Origin: JAFKFI01 sp963795435
GTDB lineage: Bacteria > Pseudomonadota > Alphaproteobacteria > Acetobacterales > Acetobacteraceae
Reading direction: 5' to 3'
Assembly: GCA_963795435.1 (NCBI GenBank)
Contig: CAWCHV010000003.1
Span: 62,001-126,000 of the forward strand
Length of the DNA stretch: 64,000 nucleotides
Each line of letters begins with the position of its first letter. Position 1 is the stretch's first letter. Shown one piece after another: positions 35,178 to 43,362 of this stretch. Under the pieces are notes generated by a model, which searched no databases, was not told the origin of the DNA, and saw only the letters and a program-made list of their open reading frames with translations. The translations under genes and the position numbers were made by a program.

Positions 35178-36071
35178 TCAGCTCCCCTTCGCACGCCCCA
35201 CGATCTGCGTCGGGTTGACGAAGCGTAGCGCGATGAGCAGCCAGACCAGCGTGGTGACCATGTAGACGACCGCCATCGCGTCGATGGATTGGCCGGCGCG
35301 CACGCCGGCGGCGAACACGGCGTAGTAGAGTGCGACCACCAGCGTCTGGCTGGTCGGGCCGGCGGTGAGGAAGGTCAGCTCGAACATCGCGATGGTGCGG
35401 ACCAGCACGAGCAGGAGTGCCGCGAGGATGCCGGGCATCAGCAGCGGCACCAGCACACGCACGAACATCTGCCCCAGCCCGGCGCCGAACACCCGCGCGG
35501 CGGCCTCGATGCGCGGGTCGATCTGCTCGATGAACGGGATCATGATGAGCACGACGAACGGCACCGTCGGCACCAGATTGGCGAGGATGACGCCCCAGAT
35601 GTTGCCGGCCAGCCCCGCCTGATAGAGCACCGTCGCGAGCGGGATGCCGTAGGTGATCGGCGGCACCAGGAGCGGCAGCAAAAACAGCAGCATCACCGCG
35701 CGCTTGCCGGGAAAATCCCGTCGCGCCATCACGTACGCGGCGGGCACGCCGAGCAGGCCGGAAATCAGCACCACCGCGCCGACCACCTCCAGTGTCACGA
35801 TGAGAATGTCGGGCAGCTGGAACTCGTCCCATGCCTGCGCGTACCACTGGCCGGTGTAGCCGGCGGGCAGCCAAGTGGTGAACCAGCGGGTCGAGAACGA
35901 GTTCACCAGCACCGTAGCGATCATCGCCAGCAGGTTCAGCACGAAGAAGCCTACCAGGGTCCAGATGGAGATGGCCCAGAGGCGGGCGCCGATGTTGTCC
36001 CGGCGGGTCCGTCCCCCCTCACCCGACCCTCTCCCCCCAATGGGGGAAAGGGCTTCGCTTCTCGCCCTCAT
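35178..36071 (-). CDS. ABC transporter permease (PotC/ThiP-type), second permease
   Basis: A 297-residue inner-membrane protein with six predicted helices. It starts with MRARSEALSPIGGRGSGEGG, which is the palindromic repeat translated in frame; the first helix begins only at LWAISIWTLVGFFVLNLL, and no ATG, GTG or TTG lies between repeat and helix. The BPD_transp_1 coupling loop is seen in DPRIEAAARVFGAGLGQMFV and VLVPLLMPGILAALLLVLV. The ATG at 36071 overlaps the DUF4336 stop (ATGA). It is the last gene of the five-gene operon. Confidence 0.88.
   Translation of the reverse strand: MRARSEALSPIGGRGSGEGGRTRRDNIGARLWAISIWTLVGFFVLNLLAMIATVLVNSFSTRWFTTWLPAGYTGQWYAQAWDEFQLPDILIVTLEVVGAVVLISGLLGVPAAYVMARRDFPGKRAVMLLFLLPLLVPPITYGIPLATVLYQAGLAGNIWGVILANLVPTVPFVVLIMIPFIEQIDPRIEAAARVFGAGLGQMFVRVLVPLLMPGILAALLLVLVRTIAMFELTFLTAGPTSQTLVVALYYAVFAAGVRAGQSIDAMAVVYMVTTLVWLLIALRFVNPTQIVGRAKGS
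36014..36052. repeat. C/G-rich palindromic repeat, copy within a permease start
   Basis: CCCTCTCCCCCC-AATG-GGGGAAAGGG plus the flanking CCCCCTCACCCGA belong to the same family as the other copies. It is read in frame as part of residues 7-22 of the permease. Confidence 0.75.
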
Positions 36072-36814
36072 CACAGCACCCACCGGAACGCGCGCCGCAA
36101 TTCGGCTGCGCCATTTCGCTCGTACCAGCGCCCATGCGCGAGGATCAGCCTTTCGGGGTTCCAGGCGAGCATCTGCTCCACGGCTCGGCGCACCGCGGCA
36201 CGATGGCGCCAAAAGCTCAGTCGCATGTCGATCGGCGCCCTGCCGTCGGGATCGGTCGTGCCGCCGAGGCGCGCGACCTGGCGGAGGAACCAGTGGCGCA
36301 CGCGCTCGGGCTCGAAGTTCTCGATCAAGTCGGTGAGCACCAGCGTTCGCGAGGTTCGGTGAAAGAACACCACCTCGGTCAGCAGATCGCCCGGCACGAC
36401 AGTCTGCTCGATCGCGCCGCTCCAGGCCGATGGCGGCGTGTCGCTAAGGAGGTGGTCGATCGGCAATTTCCGCTTGGCCGATTTGTCGAGGCCGGGGGCC
36501 GCATGGACCTCCGCCCCCGGGAATTGATCCTTCCATTCGGGCACCCACCAATAGTGCAACGTGTTCGGGGCGATCAGGAAGCGGGGCGGGCCGATCCGGC
36601 CGACGCTCTCGAACAGCGCCTCATTCGGCTCGGTGGGAGAGTGCAGCCAGAGGTCGCCGCCGGGCAGCCGCGCGACGGTCATGCGGGTCGGGAACGGCGC
36701 ACTCAGGCCGAACTTGGAAAATCGGATTTCCGGGCCATCGACAATCCAGACATCCTCCGCCACCGGCTTCGGGACATTCAGCGGAGCGTAGGGCTCGAAT
36801 GCCGCCTCGCTCAC
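36071..36814 (-). CDS. DUF4336 domain-containing protein (metallo-beta-lactamase-like)
   Basis: A 247-residue protein of the DUF4336 family, distantly like metallo-hydrolases. It reads EDVWIVDGPEIRFSKFGLSA, PFPTRMTVARLPGGDLWLHS, FLIAPNTLHYWWVPEWKDQF and VVFFHRTSRTLVLTDLIENF, with a C-terminal LILAHGRWYERNGAAEL. The expected HxHxDH motif of true beta-lactamases is replaced by PNTLHYWW. Activity unknown. The GTG at 36814 overlaps the upstream permease stop, and its own stop overlaps the second permease start, so it is translated as an integral member of an importer operon. Confidence 0.82.
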   Translation of the reverse strand: MSEAAFEPYAPLNVPKPVAEDVWIVDGPEIRFSKFGLSAPFPTRMTVARLPGGDLWLHSPTEPNEALFESVGRIGPPRFLIAPNTLHYWWVPEWKDQFPGAEVHAAPGLDKSAKRKLPIDHLLSDTPPSAWSGAIEQTVVPGDLLTEVVFFHRTSRTLVLTDLIENFEPERVRHWFLRQVARLGGTTDPDGRAPIDMRLSFWRHRAAVRRAVEQMLAWNPERLILAHGRWYERNGAAELRRAFRWVL

Positions 36815-37692
36815 CCCTTCCCCCCGCCGACCGGGCCGCGATAGGCGAGGCCCTTGAGGCCGAGCAGCGCCACCACGATCAGCACCTGCACGAAGGCCAT
36901 GATCATCGCGATCGCCGAGGCCATGCTGTAGTCGTACTGCTCGAACGCCGCCTGATACGCGGCAATAGAGATGACCCGCGTCGGACCGGCGGGCGCGCCG
37001 AGCAGCACGGCCGAGGGGAACACCGAGAACGCCTGCACGAAGGACAGGCAGAGCGTGATGGTGAGGCCGGGCACCAGTAGCGGAAGAAGAATGCGCGAAA
37101 ATCGCGCCCGCGCCCGCGCGCCGAGCATGGCACCCGCCTGCTCCAGCGAAGGGTCGATGCCGGTGACGTAGGAGAGCGTCAGCAGGAAGGTGAACGGAAA
37201 GCCGGTGATGACCAGCGAGAGAAACACGCCCCAGTAGTTGTGGACGAGGCGGATCGGGTGCTCGGCGAGGCCGAACTCCAGCAGCACGCGGTTGAGCCAG
37301 CCGCGCGGGCCGAGATAGTTGAGCAATCCTTCCGCGACCAGCACGGTGCCGAGCGTGATCGGGATGACAAGGATGGTCGTCAGCAGGCGCTGGCGCCGCA
37401 GCTTGCGGACGCGGAGCGCCACCGGGACGGAAACGATGACGTTCAGCAAGGTGACGGGGACCGCGATCAGCAGGGTGGTGCCGATCGTGTCGTAGAGATA
37501 CGGGTCGGTGAAGAAACGCGTGTAGTTGCCGAGCGTGCCGCCTTGCTTCGGCGTGAAGGAGAGGAACAGGCCGTAGAGGAACGGATAGACGAACAGCGCG
37601 ATCACGAAGCCGATCGCCGGGAGGACAAGGAGAGTCGCGCCGTCGAGGCCGCGTTGCGCGAGGCGGAGGCGGAGGGTGGGGCGGTCTGTCAT
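36811..37692 (-). CDS. ABC transporter permease (PotB-type), first permease
   Basis: A 293-residue protein with six helices. The N-terminus is TDRPTLRLRLAQRGLDGATL followed by the first span LLVLPAIGFVIALFVYPFLY; the coupling loop is DPSLEQAGAMLGARARARFS with ILLPLLVPGLTITLCLSF. The ATG at 37692 is chosen; a GTG at 37722 would overlap the ATPase stop and add ten residues, and given the operon's habit of overlapping starts it is a fair alternative. The end overlaps the DUF4336 start. Confidence 0.88.
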   Translation of the reverse strand: MTDRPTLRLRLAQRGLDGATLLVLPAIGFVIALFVYPFLYGLFLSFTPKQGGTLGNYTRFFTDPYLYDTIGTTLLIAVPVTLLNVIVSVPVALRVRKLRRQRLLTTILVIPITLGTVLVAEGLLNYLGPRGWLNRVLLEFGLAEHPIRLVHNYWGVFLSLVITGFPFTFLLTLSYVTGIDPSLEQAGAMLGARARARFSRILLPLLVPGLTITLCLSFVQAFSVFPSAVLLGAPAGPTRVISIAAYQAAFEQYDYSMASAIAMIMAFVQVLIVVALLGLKGLAYRGPVGGGKG

Positions 37693-37718
37693 TGTTGGGT
37701 TCCGGTGCTCGGGGGCGA

Positions 37719-38783
37719 TCACCCGCCGGCTCCGTAAACCAGCACCCGGTCCGCCGCCACCCCAAGCCGCAGCGCGTCACCCTCCGCCACACGCTCCTCG
37801 GAGCGGAAAAACAGCTCGGTTCCGTCAGCCGCCCGCGCGACGCCGTAGAAATCCCGGCCGCGGTACTCGATGGTTTCAACCGTAACCGCGATCGGTCCGT
37901 CCGGCGACGGGGTAAGGTCCTCCGGGCGGATCGCCGCGAAGGCGCGCCCCGCGCCGAGCCGCTCGACCGGAGTGCCCAGCAGCCGCGCGCCACCCACCGC
38001 CACGGCGACCGTGCCCGCATCCGAAGGCGCCGCGGCGGTGGGGACGATGTTGCGGTAGCCCATGAACTCCGCGACATCGGCATGAGCCGGCCGCGCGTAC
38101 AGTTCCTCCGGCGCGCCGATCTGGCGCACCTGTCCGTCACGCAGCACCACGATGCGATCGGCGAGCGACATCGCCTCGTCCTGGTCGTGGGTGACGTAGA
38201 TGGTGGAGCAGCCGAGCAGCGTGTGGATACGGCGGATCTCGGCGCGCATCTCGAGGCGCAGCTTGGCGTCGAGGTTGGACAGCGGCTCGTCCATCAGCAC
38301 GAGCGGCGGCTCGACGACAATGGCGCGGGCAATCGCCACGCGCTGCTGCTGGCCGCCGGAAATCTGACCGGGCAGTTTCCCGCCCTGCTCGCCGAGGCGC
38401 ACGAGTTGCAACGCCTCGTCCACGCGGCGGGCGATCTCGTCGCGCGGCCGGCGCTGCATTTGCAGGCCGAATGCGATGTTCTTCCGCACGCTCATGTGCG
38501 GAAACAACGCATAATTCTGGAACACCATGCCGAAGCCGCGTTGCTCCGGCCCCAGCGGGTCGATGCGCCGCTCATCGAGCCAGATCGTCCCGCCGGTCAA
38601 CGGGAGCAGGCCGGCGAGGCAGTTCAATGCGGTCGATTTCCCGCAGCCCGAGGGGCCGAGCAGGGCGATGAACTCGCCCCGCCGCACCGTCAGGCTCACG
38701 TCCTTCAGCGCGTTGAGCGTGCCGAAATCGCGGCTGATGCGCTCCAGCCGCAATTCGCGGAAGCCGCGCGAGGCAATCGTCAT
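37719..38783 (-). CDS. ABC transporter ATP-binding protein (PotA/FbpC type)
   Basis: A 354-residue ATPase. LLGPSGCGKSTALNCLAGLL is Walker A, QISGGQQQRVAIARAI the signature, PLVLMDEPLSNLDAKLRLEM Walker B, and STIYVTHDQDEAMSLADRI the H-loop. The C-terminal 120 residues are a TOBE domain (PTVEYRGRDFYGV-like, IEYRGRDFYGVARAADGTEL). This architecture serves polyamine, iron, thiamine and phosphonate importers. The ATG at 38783 follows the binding-protein stop with no gap. Confidence 0.92.
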   Translation of the reverse strand: MTIASRGFRELRLERISRDFGTLNALKDVSLTVRRGEFIALLGPSGCGKSTALNCLAGLLPLTGGTIWLDERRIDPLGPEQRGFGMVFQNYALFPHMSVRKNIAFGLQMQRRPRDEIARRVDEALQLVRLGEQGGKLPGQISGGQQQRVAIARAIVVEPPLVLMDEPLSNLDAKLRLEMRAEIRRIHTLLGCSTIYVTHDQDEAMSLADRIVVLRDGQVRQIGAPEELYARPAHADVAEFMGYRNIVPTAAAPSDAGTVAVAVGGARLLGTPVERLGAGRAFAAIRPEDLTPSPDGPIAVTVETIEYRGRDFYGVARAADGTELFFRSEERVAEGDALRLGVAADRVLVYGAGG

Positions 38784-39965
38784 CTATTTCCCGACCTTGG
38801 CGCCGATCTGCTGATCCCAGCGCTGGAAGGCGTAGACCAGCTTGTCGGCCGGCAGCGGCGTCTCCTTCGGCACCTCGGCGATCAGCTTGTCGTAGAACGG
38901 CCGCGTGTATTCGTTGATGATATCCTGGCTCTCCTGCGGCGCCAGCGTGAGCGGCACGTCCTTCACGGCCGGGCCTGGATAGAAATAGCCTTTGTCGTAG
39001 GTGTAGGCCTGCGCCTTCTTGGTCAGCATGAAGCTGGTGAGGTCGAGCAGCACGGCGAGCTTGTCGGGCGACACGCCCTTCGGCACCGCGAAATACTGCG
39101 CGTCCGTAACCCAATGAAAGCCCTTGAGCGTGCCGACCTCGGCCTCCTTTGGCACCACGCCGAGGGCGCGCGGATTGATGTCCCAGCCGGTCATGGTGAC
39201 GATCATGTCGCGCGAGCCCTCGGCCAGCTCCTTCATCGTGACCGTGGTGCCGGACGGATAGTACTCGATGTTCTTGCCGAGCTCCGCGAGATAGCCCCAG
39301 GTCTTGTCCCAGCCCTCTTTCGGGTCCTTGGGATCCTTGTCGCCGAGCAGATAGGGCAGGCCCTGCAACCATGTGCGGCCGGGGCCGGAATTGGCCGGGC
39401 GTGCGTAGAGGAACCGCTTGGGGTGGGCCTTTGTCCAGGCCAGCAACTCGTCGGCGTTGGCAGGCGGCTGCTTCACCCGGTCGGGCATGTATTCGATCAG
39501 CGGGCCGGCGGGGCAGAACACGGTGCACACCGCCTGGCCCTGCGCCAGCGCCTGCATCGCCCTGGCCGCCGGCTGATAGAGGTCGTCGAGCTTCGGCAGA
39601 CTGGCGGCGTGATTGGCGACCAGCGGCTCCCACAAATTCTGCTCGATCCCCGCCGAGAGCGCGTCGGTGCCGGTGAGCACGAGGTCGATGTCCACGCGAC
39701 CGGCAGCCTGTTGCGCGCGGAGCTTGCCAGGCAGTTCGGGCGCAGGCGCCTGGCTGAAGGCGAAGCGCGAGACGAGCTTGGGATGCGTGCGGCGGTACTC
39801 CTCTATCGCCTGCTGCACGAGCTGAAGCTGTCCGCCGACATCGACGACGTTGAGCGCGACGGGGGAGGAAGGCAGCGCCGGGGCCTGCGCCCTGGCCGTC
39901 GCGAAGGCCGCGGTCGCGGCGAGGCCGCCCAGCAGGCCGCGCCGGGTGGTGCGGATCATTGTCAC
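38784..39965 (-). CDS. Extracellular solute-binding protein of the same ABC importer
   Basis: A 393-residue periplasmic protein with a twin-arginine-like leader (MIRTTRRGLLGGLAATAAFA, cut after TARA). It has the type 2 (PotD/ThiB-like) binding fold pattern: VALNVVDVGGQLQLVQQAIE, LVLTGTDALSAGIEQNLWEP, and TVFCPAGPLIEYMPDRVKQP. Ligand unknown; no close match to spermidine-binding residues can be claimed. The GTG at 39965 has GGAGG seven bases upstream; an ATG two codons later is the alternative. It leads the operon and is divergent from the rraA-like gene. Confidence 0.87.
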   Translation of the reverse strand: MTMIRTTRRGLLGGLAATAAFATARAQAPALPSSPVALNVVDVGGQLQLVQQAIEEYRRTHPKLVSRFAFSQAPAPELPGKLRAQQAAGRVDIDLVLTGTDALSAGIEQNLWEPLVANHAASLPKLDDLYQPAARAMQALAQGQAVCTVFCPAGPLIEYMPDRVKQPPANADELLAWTKAHPKRFLYARPANSGPGRTWLQGLPYLLGDKDPKDPKEGWDKTWGYLAELGKNIEYYPSGTTVTMKELAEGSRDMIVTMTGWDINPRALGVVPKEAEVGTLKGFHWVTDAQYFAVPKGVSPDKLAVLLDLTSFMLTKKAQAYTYDKGYFYPGPAVKDVPLTLAPQESQDIINEYTRPFYDKLIAEVPKETPLPADKLVYAFQRWDQQIGAKVGK

Positions 39966-40084
39966 GGATTTTCCTCCCTGTCTTGGACAGGAGCGTAACC
40001 AGTTGGCGCGCGCGCGACAACGCGCGTTGATCGACCGCCGCGCGTGCGGCAGGGTCGGCGGGTTCGATCCGGGAGGGGTTCGCG

Positions 40085-40804
40085 ATGACGACGCTCGCGC
40101 GGGAGACGCTGGTGCGGCTCGGCCTGGCCAGCACCGCGACCATCACCACGCAATTGTTCAAGCGGGGCCTGCGCAATGCGTTTCTGCAAGGGGTGCGTCC
40201 GCTGGGGCCGGTGGAGGCCAATCTGGTCGGCCCCGCCTTCACCTTGCGCAACATTCCGGCTCGGGAGGACCTCGACCATGTCGGCGTGTTCACCGATCCG
40301 GGGCACCCGCAGCGCCGCGCCATCGAGATCACGCCGGCGGGGCATGTCCTGGTGATCGACTGCCGGGGCGACGCGCGGGCCGCCTGCGCCGGCGAAATAT
40401 TGGTCACGCGGCTGATGACGCGCGGCGTGGCGGGCCTCGTGTCCGACGGCGGAATCCGCGACGCCGGGCCTATCGCGGGGCGAGGGTTCCCGGTGTTCTG
40501 CGCCGGGCCGAGCGCGCCGCTCAATTTGGCGGCGCATCATGCGGTGGAGAGCAATGTGCCGATCGGCTGCGGCGGCGTCGCGGTCTACCCCGGCGATCTG
40601 GTGGTGGGCGACCGCGACGGCGTGGTGGTGATCCCGGCGGAGATCGCCGACGAGGTGGCGCGCGACGCCGCCGAGCAGGAGGAACTGGAGGCGTTCGTGC
40701 TCGAAAGGGTGGCGGCCGGCGCCGCCCTGGCCGGCACGTATCCGCCCGACGAGACGACCAAGGCCGCCTTCGAGGGCTGGCGGAAAGGGCGCTCCCGGTC
40801 CTAG
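40085..40804 (+). CDS. RraA-family aldolase/decarboxylase, paralogue 1
   Basis: A 239-residue member of the RraA/HMG-CHA aldolase superfamily. The catalytic signature is VLVIDCRGDARAACAGEILV with VSDGGIRDAGPI, and GGVAVYPGDLVVGDRDGVVV follows. The nearest enzymes split 4-hydroxy-4-methyl-2-oxoglutarate or decarboxylate oxaloacetate; the regulatory RraA proteins are shorter (about 160). The extended N-terminus ETLVRLGLASTATITTQLFK is like that of the paralogue at 61822. It lies 33 bases before glcB, suggesting joint control of a C4/C2 metabolic step. GGGAGGGG precedes the ATG. Confidence 0.85.
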   Translation: MTTLARETLVRLGLASTATITTQLFKRGLRNAFLQGVRPLGPVEANLVGPAFTLRNIPAREDLDHVGVFTDPGHPQRRAIEITPAGHVLVIDCRGDARAACAGEILVTRLMTRGVAGLVSDGGIRDAGPIAGRGFPVFCAGPSAPLNLAAHHAVESNVPIGCGGVAVYPGDLVVGDRDGVVVIPAEIADEVARDAAEQEELEAFVLERVAAGAALAGTYPPDETTKAAFEGWRKGRSRS

Positions 40805-40837
40805 TAGAGGCAAACCCACGAGCCGAGGATACGCGCG

Positions 40838-43036
40838 ATGGACCTGATCGAAGCCGGCGGACTGAAGATCGCCCGGACCCTGCACGATTTCGTGGTGAAC
40901 GAGGCGATCCCCGAGACCGGGGTGGAGCCCGCCGCGTTCTGGCGGGGTTTTTCGGAGATGATCCACGATCTCGCCCCGATCAACCGGACGCTGCTCGCCA
41001 AGCGCGACGCGCTGCAAAAACAGATCGACGAGTGGCACCGCGCGCACCGCGCCCGGCCGGTGGATCAGGCGGCCTATGAGGCGTTCCTGCGCGAGATCGG
41101 TTATTTGACACCCGAGCCACCGGACTTCTCCGTCACCACGGCGAATGTCGACCCCGAGATCGCCAGCATCGCCGGCCCGCAGCTCGTGGTTCCCGTGACC
41201 AACGCGCGCTACGCCCTGAACGCCGCCAACGCGCGTTGGGGCAGCCTGTATGACGCGCTGTACGGGACCGACGCCATCCCGGAGGACGGCGGGGCGACGC
41301 GCGGCGGCGGCTACAACAAGGTCCGCGGAGACCGGGTGATCGCCCGCGCGCGCGCGGTGCTCGACGAGGCGGCGCCGCTCGCCAGCGGCAGCCACGCGGA
41401 CGCCGCCGGCTACGCGCTGGAGGGCGGCGCGCTCGCCGTGAGCCTGAAGGGCGGCGGCAAGACCGGCCTGGCCAATCCGGCGCAGTTCGTCGGCTATCGC
41501 GGCGACGTAACTGGCCTGGCGGCGGTGCTGCTGAAGCACAACGGCCTGCATATCGAGCTCTCGATCGACCGCGCCCACCCGATCGGCCGCGACGACCCGG
41601 CGGGGGTCGCCGATGTCGTGATGGAGGCGGCGATCACCACCATCCAGGATTGCGAGGACTCGGTCGCGACGGTGGACGCCGCCGACAAGGTGCTCGCCTA
41701 CCGCAACTGGCTCGGTCTGATGAAGGGCACTCTGCAAGACACCTTCGAGAAGGGCGGCCAGATGATGACCCGGCGGCTGCACACCGACCGGAATTATAAT
41801 GCAGCCTCCGGGACCGGAACCATTGTGCTGCCCGGCCGCAGCCTGATGCTGGTGCGCAATGTCGGCCACCACATGTTCACCGACGCGGTGCGCGACCGCG
41901 ACGGCGCGGAAATCCCCGAGGGGATGCTCGACGCGGCGGTGACATCGCTCATCGCGATGCACGACATCCGCGGCGGCGGGCCGATCCACAACAGCCGCGC
42001 CGGCTCGGTCTACATCGTCAAGCCGAAGATGCACGGGCCCGAGGAGGCCGCCTTCACCGATACGATCTTCGGCCGCGTCGAGGCTCTGCTCGGCCTGCCG
42101 CGCAACACGCTCAAGGTCGGCATCATGGACGAGGAGCGGCGGACCTCGGCCAACCTCAAGGCCTGCATCCACGCCGTCCGCGAGCGCGTTGTTTTTATTA
42201 ACACCGGCTTCCTCGACCGCACCGGCGACGAGATCCATACCTCGATGGAGGCCGGGGCGATGATCCGCAAGAACGAGATGAAGAACGCGGTCTGGATCAA
42301 GACCTACGAGGACCAGAACGTCGATATCGGCCTCGCCGCCGGCCTGCGCGGACGGGCGCAGATCGGCAAGGGCATGTGGGCGGCCCCCGACCGGATGGCC
42401 GACATGTTGGCGCAGAAGATCGGCCACCCTGAGGCCGGCGCCAACACCGCCTGGGTGCCCTCGCCCACCGCCGCCACCCTGCACGCGCTGCACTATCATC
42501 AGGTCGACGTGGCGCAGCGGCAGGAGGAGCTGGCCAAGCGCCCGCGTGCGAAGCTCTCGGACCTGCTGACCATTCCGCTCGCCGACCGGCCGAACTTCTC
42601 GCCCGACGAGATCGCTCAGGAGCTTGAGAACAACTGCCAGGGCATTCTCGGCTACGTAGTGCGCTGGATCGACCAGGGCGTCGGCTGCTCCAAGGTGCCG
42701 GACATCCACGATGTCGGGCTGATGGAGGATCGCGCCACCTTACGCATCTCGAGCCAGCACATCGCCAACTGGCTGCGCCACGGCATCGTCACCGAGGAGC
42801 AGGTCATGGCGACGCTCAAGCGCATGGCCGAGGTGGTCGACCGGCAGAACGCCGGCGACAAGCTCTATCGCCCGATGGCGCCCGCCTTCCAGGGTCCGGC
42901 CTTCGCGGCGGCGTGCGACCTGATCTTCAAGGGACGCGCGCAGCCCAACGGCTACACCGAGTTCATCCTCCACGCCCGCCGGCGAGAGGCGAAGGCGGCG
43001 CAAGAATTCAGCGGGATTGTGACCGGGCTCACCTGA
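40838..43036 (+). CDS. glcB: Malate synthase G
   Basis: A 732-residue enzyme condensing glyoxylate with acetyl-CoA to malate. The length is that of the monomeric G form. Landmarks: INRTLLAKRDALQKQIDEWH, ITTIQDCEDSVATVDAADKV, the loop GRSLMLVRNVGHHMFTDAV with the catalytic arginine nearby, KVGIMDEERRTSANLKACIH, IRKNEMKNAVWIKTYEDQNV, and the C-terminal Asp/Arg region in VGLMEDRATLRISSQHIANW. No aceA is nearby, so the glyoxylate probably comes from glycolate or purine breakdown. Confidence 0.96.
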   Translation: MDLIEAGGLKIARTLHDFVVNEAIPETGVEPAAFWRGFSEMIHDLAPINRTLLAKRDALQKQIDEWHRAHRARPVDQAAYEAFLREIGYLTPEPPDFSVTTANVDPEIASIAGPQLVVPVTNARYALNAANARWGSLYDALYGTDAIPEDGGATRGGGYNKVRGDRVIARARAVLDEAAPLASGSHADAAGYALEGGALAVSLKGGGKTGLANPAQFVGYRGDVTGLAAVLLKHNGLHIELSIDRAHPIGRDDPAGVADVVMEAAITTIQDCEDSVATVDAADKVLAYRNWLGLMKGTLQDTFEKGGQMMTRRLHTDRNYNAASGTGTIVLPGRSLMLVRNVGHHMFTDAVRDRDGAEIPEGMLDAAVTSLIAMHDIRGGGPIHNSRAGSVYIVKPKMHGPEEAAFTDTIFGRVEALLGLPRNTLKVGIMDEERRTSANLKACIHAVRERVVFINTGFLDRTGDEIHTSMEAGAMIRKNEMKNAVWIKTYEDQNVDIGLAAGLRGRAQIGKGMWAAPDRMADMLAQKIGHPEAGANTAWVPSPTAATLHALHYHQVDVAQRQEELAKRPRAKLSDLLTIPLADRPNFSPDEIAQELENNCQGILGYVVRWIDQGVGCSKVPDIHDVGLMEDRATLRISSQHIANWLRHGIVTEEQVMATLKRMAEVVDRQNAGDKLYRPMAPAFQGPAFAAACDLIFKGRAQPNGYTEFILHARRREAKAAQEFSGIVTGLT

Positions 43037-43061
43037 TCCGGGACGCGCGGAGCGGTAGTGG

Positions 43062-43092
43062 TGATGCATGGATGATGGTCATCCACGCATCA
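43062..43092. promoter_or_regulatory. Inverted repeat between glcB and a small gene
   Basis: TGATGCATGGATGA-TGG-TCATCCACGCATCA, 13 of 14 pairs matched, ends 3 bases before the ribosome site of the small secreted protein gene. No T-tract; it could be an operator or a leader hairpin shaping translation. Confidence 0.5.
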
Positions 43093-43105
43093 CCAGGAGG
43101 TTTCG

Positions 43106-43321
43106 ATGCGTACAGGAATAGTGGCCACGATCGCGTTGGCCGGTCTGCTCGGCTGGCAGTTCCAGGGCACCGCGCATGGCGCACCGCGCGCGGCGAGCGA
43201 GCAGAGCGACACCGACCATACCCGCGCCGCCGAACCCGGCGAGAACACCTCGAGCGTCGATACCGGCTACCGCGTAGCCAGCGAGCAGACCGGGGTCGAT
43301 ACCAACTATCGCACCAGCTGA
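43106..43321 (+). CDS. Small exported protein, unknown
   Basis: A 71-residue product. Signal peptide IVATIALAGLLGWQFQGTAH, then a short hydrophilic chain with a degenerate repeat: SSVDTGYRVASEQ and TGVDTNYRTS. No cysteines. AGGAGG lies 5 bases before the ATG, a strong site supporting translation. Unknown family. Confidence 0.62.
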   Translation: MRTGIVATIALAGLLGWQFQGTAHGAPRAASEQSDTDHTRAAEPGENTSSVDTGYRVASEQTGVDTNYRTS

Positions 43322-43328
43322 CCGCGCC

Positions 43329-43362
43329 GGCCGGTCCTCCCCTCCTCGCGGGGGGACCGGCC
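43329..43362. terminator. Convergent hairpin terminator candidate
   Basis: GGCCGGTCC and GGACCGGCC, extended by CCCC/GGGG, form a long stem between the small exported protein and the convergent SDR gene, whose stop it touches. No T-tract. Confidence 0.45.

Noticed and set aside
37692..39998. A 768-codon plus-strand frame opposite the ABC importer genes
   Set aside because: Shadow of the ATPase and binding-protein genes.
39962..42709. A 915-codon minus-strand frame opposite the rraA-like gene and glcB
   Set aside because: Shadow of malate synthase G and its neighbour; no recognisable domain and no ribosome site.
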